Source of the DNA: Candidatus Fonsibacter lacus | GTDB taxonomy: Bacteria > Pseudomonadota > Alphaproteobacteria > Pelagibacterales > Pelagibacteraceae | NCBI GenBank assembly: GCA_010021145.1 | Contig: RGRP01000033.1 | Span: forward strand, 1 to 7,647 | Length of the DNA stretch: 7,647 bases | Direction: 5' to 3' | Shown: in pieces, positions 6,108 through 7,647 of the stretch | Numbering within the stretch: position 1 is the first letter of the stretch | How the letters are laid out: each line of letters starts with the position of its first letter | The notes under the pieces: generated by a model | Seen by the model: only the letters and a program-made list of their open reading frames with translations | Told to the model about the DNA's origin: nothing | Databases searched by the model: none | Made by a program: the position numbers and the translations under genes

Positions 6108-6626
6108 CTATAAATTTTCTGGATTAAAAAATATCTTTTCAGTTTTAAAAATCTTCATCCCCCTTGCGAGATAATTTTTTAAAGCATTAGGATGATCAAG
6201 TGTACACGTATGAACCCACACTTTATTAATCTGTTGATTAAAAGAAGTTAGTATTGCATCAGTTAATAAATGCCCACCGATTCCTTTGCCATAAAATTCT
6301 TTAAATATTCCAAAATACGGTATCTCCATCGAAGAAAATTTTGGATCATAAAGTAACTCGTAATATCCTGCTAATTTATTATTTTGTTTTAAAATATATA
6401 ATTTAAAAAAATCATTACTTGTATAATCCAACCAATCTTGATTACTCCACTTGAGTCTGTCTCTCCAAAAAAAATCTCTTCCTACTTCTTTATAAAGAAA
6501 TTTACAAAAATCTATTGTTGGTTTTTTTTCTAGAACAACTTCTAGATTTTTTTCTTTGCAATTTGATTTGTTTAAATCGCTCCTTGAAAGAAGATGTAGA
6601 TAAAATCTATCTATGGATCTTTCCAT
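6108..6626 (-). CDS. GNAT-family N-acetyltransferase, substrate unknown
   Basis: A 172-residue protein of the Gcn5-related acetyltransferase fold, using acetyl-CoA as donor. The evidence is motif A, with the beta4 strand MEIPYFGIF (100-108) running into the CoA pyrophosphate-binding loop FYGKGIGGHLLTDAI (111-125; the Q/R-x-x-G-x-G/A signature appears as GKGIGG). A motif B-like segment, TCTLDHPNALKNYLARGMKIF (140-160), resembles the Asn/Ala-x-x-x-Tyr pattern after beta5. The N-terminal half contains several Trp and Phe (FFWRDRLKW, 52-60) and may form the acceptor side. I cannot assign a substrate; small molecule, protein N-terminus or antibiotic are all open. It starts one base after the hinT stop (TAA C ATG), so it is very probably translated from the his-hinT transcript, but this position says little about function. 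It has no Shine-Dalgarno sequence. The 3' end lies 4 bases from the end of lolA, with no evident terminator. Confidence 0.88.
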   Translation of the reverse strand: MERSIDRFYLHLLSRSDLNKSNCKEKNLEVVLEKKPTIDFCKFLYKEVGRDFFWRDRLKWSNQDWLDYTSNDFFKLYILKQNNKLAGYYELLYDPKFSSMEIPYFGIFKEFYGKGIGGHLLTDAILTSFNQQINKVWVHTCTLDHPNALKNYLARGMKIFKTEKIFFNPENL

Positions 6627-6627
6627 G

Positions 6628-6984
6628 TTACTTATGGATCATTTTTCCTAGTTTTTCCCCGCCAAATATATGAAAATGCAAATGAGGAACTTCTTGGCCA
6701 CCATCTCTGCCGTTATTACCTAAATATCTGTAGCCAGACGCAGACACTCCTAGAATGCCAGCAACCTTTCCTAGAGCTCTAATTAAACCCTCAATTTCCT
6801 CACTTTTAGCATTTGCGGCAAAATCATTCATGTCTACATATGCGCCTTTTGGAATTACCAAAACATGAATCTTTGCTTGAGGATTAATATCTTTAAATGC
6901 AAGAGTATATTTATCTTCATAAATTTTATCACAAGGAATTTCACCTCTTAGAATTTTAGCAAATATATTATTTTGATCGTACAT
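6628..6984 (-). CDS. hinT: HinT-type histidine-triad (HIT) purine nucleoside phosphoramidase
   Basis: A 118-residue cytosolic HIT-family hydrolase, full length for the branch that includes E. coli HinT and eukaryotic HINT1. These hydrolyse adenosine and guanosine phosphoramidates and acyl-adenylates. It starts MYDQNNIFAKILRGEIPCDK, the typical family N-terminus. Conserved DINPQAKIHVLVIPK (32-46) and NNGRDGGQEVPHLHFHIFGG (90-109) follow; the latter holds the histidine triad His101, His103 and His105 and the catalytic-site Gly-Gln-Glu. The start is firm because of this N-terminal match, although it puts the first 17 bases inside the end of hisE in another frame. Upstream is an A-rich tract with at most a weak AGAAAG. 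hinT near hisE is often seen in alphaproteobacteria as I recall. No regulatory site is visible, so expression should follow the his transcript. Confidence 0.95.
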   Translation of the reverse strand: MYDQNNIFAKILRGEIPCDKIYEDKYTLAFKDINPQAKIHVLVIPKGAYVDMNDFAANAKSEEIEGLIRALGKVAGILGVSASGYRYLGNNGRDGGQEVPHLHFHIFGGEKLGKMIHK

Positions 6985-7300
6985 TTTTCTTTCTATTTTT
7001 TTTCTCTTGAATTCCTGAGATCTTTTGTCTTTTTTTTAACTCTTTCATAACTGAAGTAATTGAAATTTTCTTAAACTCAATAAGAACTAAAAAATGATAT
7101 AATAGATCTGATGCTTCGTGAACTATACTTTTTTTATCGGAATATTTAGATGAAGCTGCAAGTTCTTTTGCCTCTTCCATAAATTTTTTTATACAAAAAT
7201 TTTTTCCTTTTTTAAAAAGGCTTGCTGTATAAGAAACATTTGGATTTTTATTCTTTTGCTTCTTTATCTTCCTAGCAAGTTGTTCTAAATTTTTAAACAT
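6968..7300 (-). CDS. hisE: HisE, phosphoribosyl-ATP pyrophosphatase
   Basis: HisE catalyses the second step of histidine synthesis, splitting phosphoribosyl-ATP to phosphoribosyl-AMP and pyrophosphate. At 110 residues it is a stand-alone HisE, not the HisIE fusion of E. coli. It is an all-alpha MazG-like protein. SYTASLFKKGKNFCIKKFME (23-42) leads into the metal-binding acidic residues Glu42, Glu43 and Glu46 (EEAKE). The second helix HEASDLLYHFLVLIE (61-75) provides Glu62 and Asp65. A conserved end, LKKRQKISGIQEKK (88-101), is followed by a very basic tail, NRKKNVRSK. The tail is encoded by A-rich sequence containing an 8-base A-run (7003-6996), and another 8-base run lies at 7037-7030. The last 17 bases overlap hinT. 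It starts 2 bases after the hisF stop (TAA TT ATG), so translation is probably coupled to hisF. It has no Shine-Dalgarno sequence. Confidence 0.95.
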   Translation of the reverse strand: MFKNLEQLARKIKKQKNKNPNVSYTASLFKKGKNFCIKKFMEEAKELAASSKYSDKKSIVHEASDLLYHFLVLIEFKKISITSVMKELKKRQKISGIQEKKNRKKNVRSK

Positions 7301-7302
7301 AA

Positions 7303-7647
7303 TTAAATTCTTATTGGTATTCCCTTTTTAATTAAATAGTTTTTTGCATCCATTACTGAATACTCGCCATAATGAAAAATTGAGGCTGCCAAAACTGCGC
7401 TAGCCAATCCTGTATTAAATCCCTCATATAAATGATCAAGATTACCAACTCCACCTGATGCTATCACTGGTATGGACACTAAATTTGCAATAGTCCTTGT
7501 TAATTCAAGATCATAACCTGTTTTTGTTCCATCCTTATCCATCGATGTAAGAAGAATTTCTCCAGCACCATTTTTTTCGGCAATTTTAGCATATTCGATA
7601 GCATCAATGCCTGTAGAATTTCTTCCTCCATGAGTAAATATTTCCCA
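7303..7647 (-). CDS. hisF: HisF, imidazole glycerol phosphate synthase cyclase subunit (C-terminal part)
   Basis: The right edge cuts the gene; 114 C-terminal residues plus the stop are visible, of about 250. HisF is the TIM-barrel cyclase which, with ammonia from HisH, turns PRFAR into imidazole glycerol phosphate and AICAR, linking histidine and purine synthesis. The reading frame is open to the last base. It begins WEIFTHGGRNSTGID and contains GAGEILLTSMDKDGTKTGYD (27-46 of the visible part). The Asp of TSMD (37) aligns with the catalytic Asp130 of Thermotoga HisF. VSIPVIASGGVG (57-68) is the phosphate-binding loop, and LAASIFHYGEYSV (86-98) leads to the end, GIPIRI. An internal Met at 7542 is not the start, because conserved sequence continues upstream of it. 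The gene is first of the visible minus-strand run hisF-hisE-hinT-acetyltransferase, whose promoter must lie outside the window. Confidence 0.97.
   Translation of the reverse strand, partial: WEIFTHGGRNSTGIDAIEYAKIAEKNGAGEILLTSMDKDGTKTGYDLELTRTIANLVSIPVIASGGVGNLDHLYEGFNTGLASAVLAASIFHYGEYSVMDAKNYLIKKGIPIRI

Noticed and set aside
6082..6118. AAAATTT / AAATTTT inverted repeat around the lolA and acetyltransferase stops as a terminator
   Set aside because: It is an A-T-only stem with a loop of about 23 bases, too unstable to support a terminator call.
7540..7542. ATG that could be taken as the hisF start
   Set aside because: The frame is open upstream to the window edge and encodes conserved HisF sequence (WEIFTHGGRNSTGID and GAGEILLTS), so this is an internal methionine.
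1..7647. A mobile element, CRISPR array, toxin-antitoxin pair, defence island or other new multi-gene system
   Set aside because: Every coding segment except the acetyltransferase has a core housekeeping assignment, no direct repeats or recombinase genes were seen, and composition looks uniform along the window.

Overview
The window is a dense, strongly A+T-rich (about 70% by eye) stretch of bacterial core genome. Proteins are rich in Lys, Ile and Asn, intergenic gaps are tiny or absent, and none of the nine visible start codons has a clear Shine-Dalgarno sequence. The gene content (mnmE-mnmG, a UbiH-type hydroxylase, ftsK-lolA, hisF-hisE-hinT) together with this streamlining points to an alphaproteobacterium of the SAR11/Pelagibacterales type. 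That placement is inference from composition and gene order, not from a marker-gene comparison.

Layout from left to right: the 5' part of mnmG (minus, cut by the left edge), mnmE (minus), a methylguanine-DNA methyltransferase gene (plus), a UbiH-family FAD monooxygenase gene (minus), ftsK and lolA (plus, probably one operon), then a tight minus-strand cluster of hisF (cut by the right edge), hisE, hinT and a GNAT acetyltransferase gene. No stretch over 100 bases lacks a gene. Non-coding sequence is essentially a 47-base mnmE-mnmG gap, a 31-base mnmE/ogt divergent gap and a 78-base ubiH/ftsK divergent gap.

Functionally these are housekeeping modules. MnmE and MnmG together modify the wobble uridine of tRNAs. 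The ogt product repairs alkylated guanine. The UbiH-like protein probably acts in ubiquinone synthesis. FtsK couples chromosome segregation to division, and LolA carries lipoproteins to the outer membrane. HisF and HisE act in histidine synthesis, and HinT is a purine-nucleotide phosphoramidase. The acetyltransferase has no assigned substrate.

I see no mobile element, phage gene, CRISPR array, RNA gene or obvious new multi-gene system. The points most worth a second look are a hairpin plus 7-codon upstream ORF overlapping the mnmG start, the eroded FAD motifs of the UbiH-like protein, the 17-base hisE/hinT overlap beside long A-runs, and the very tight convergent gene ends without recognisable terminators.
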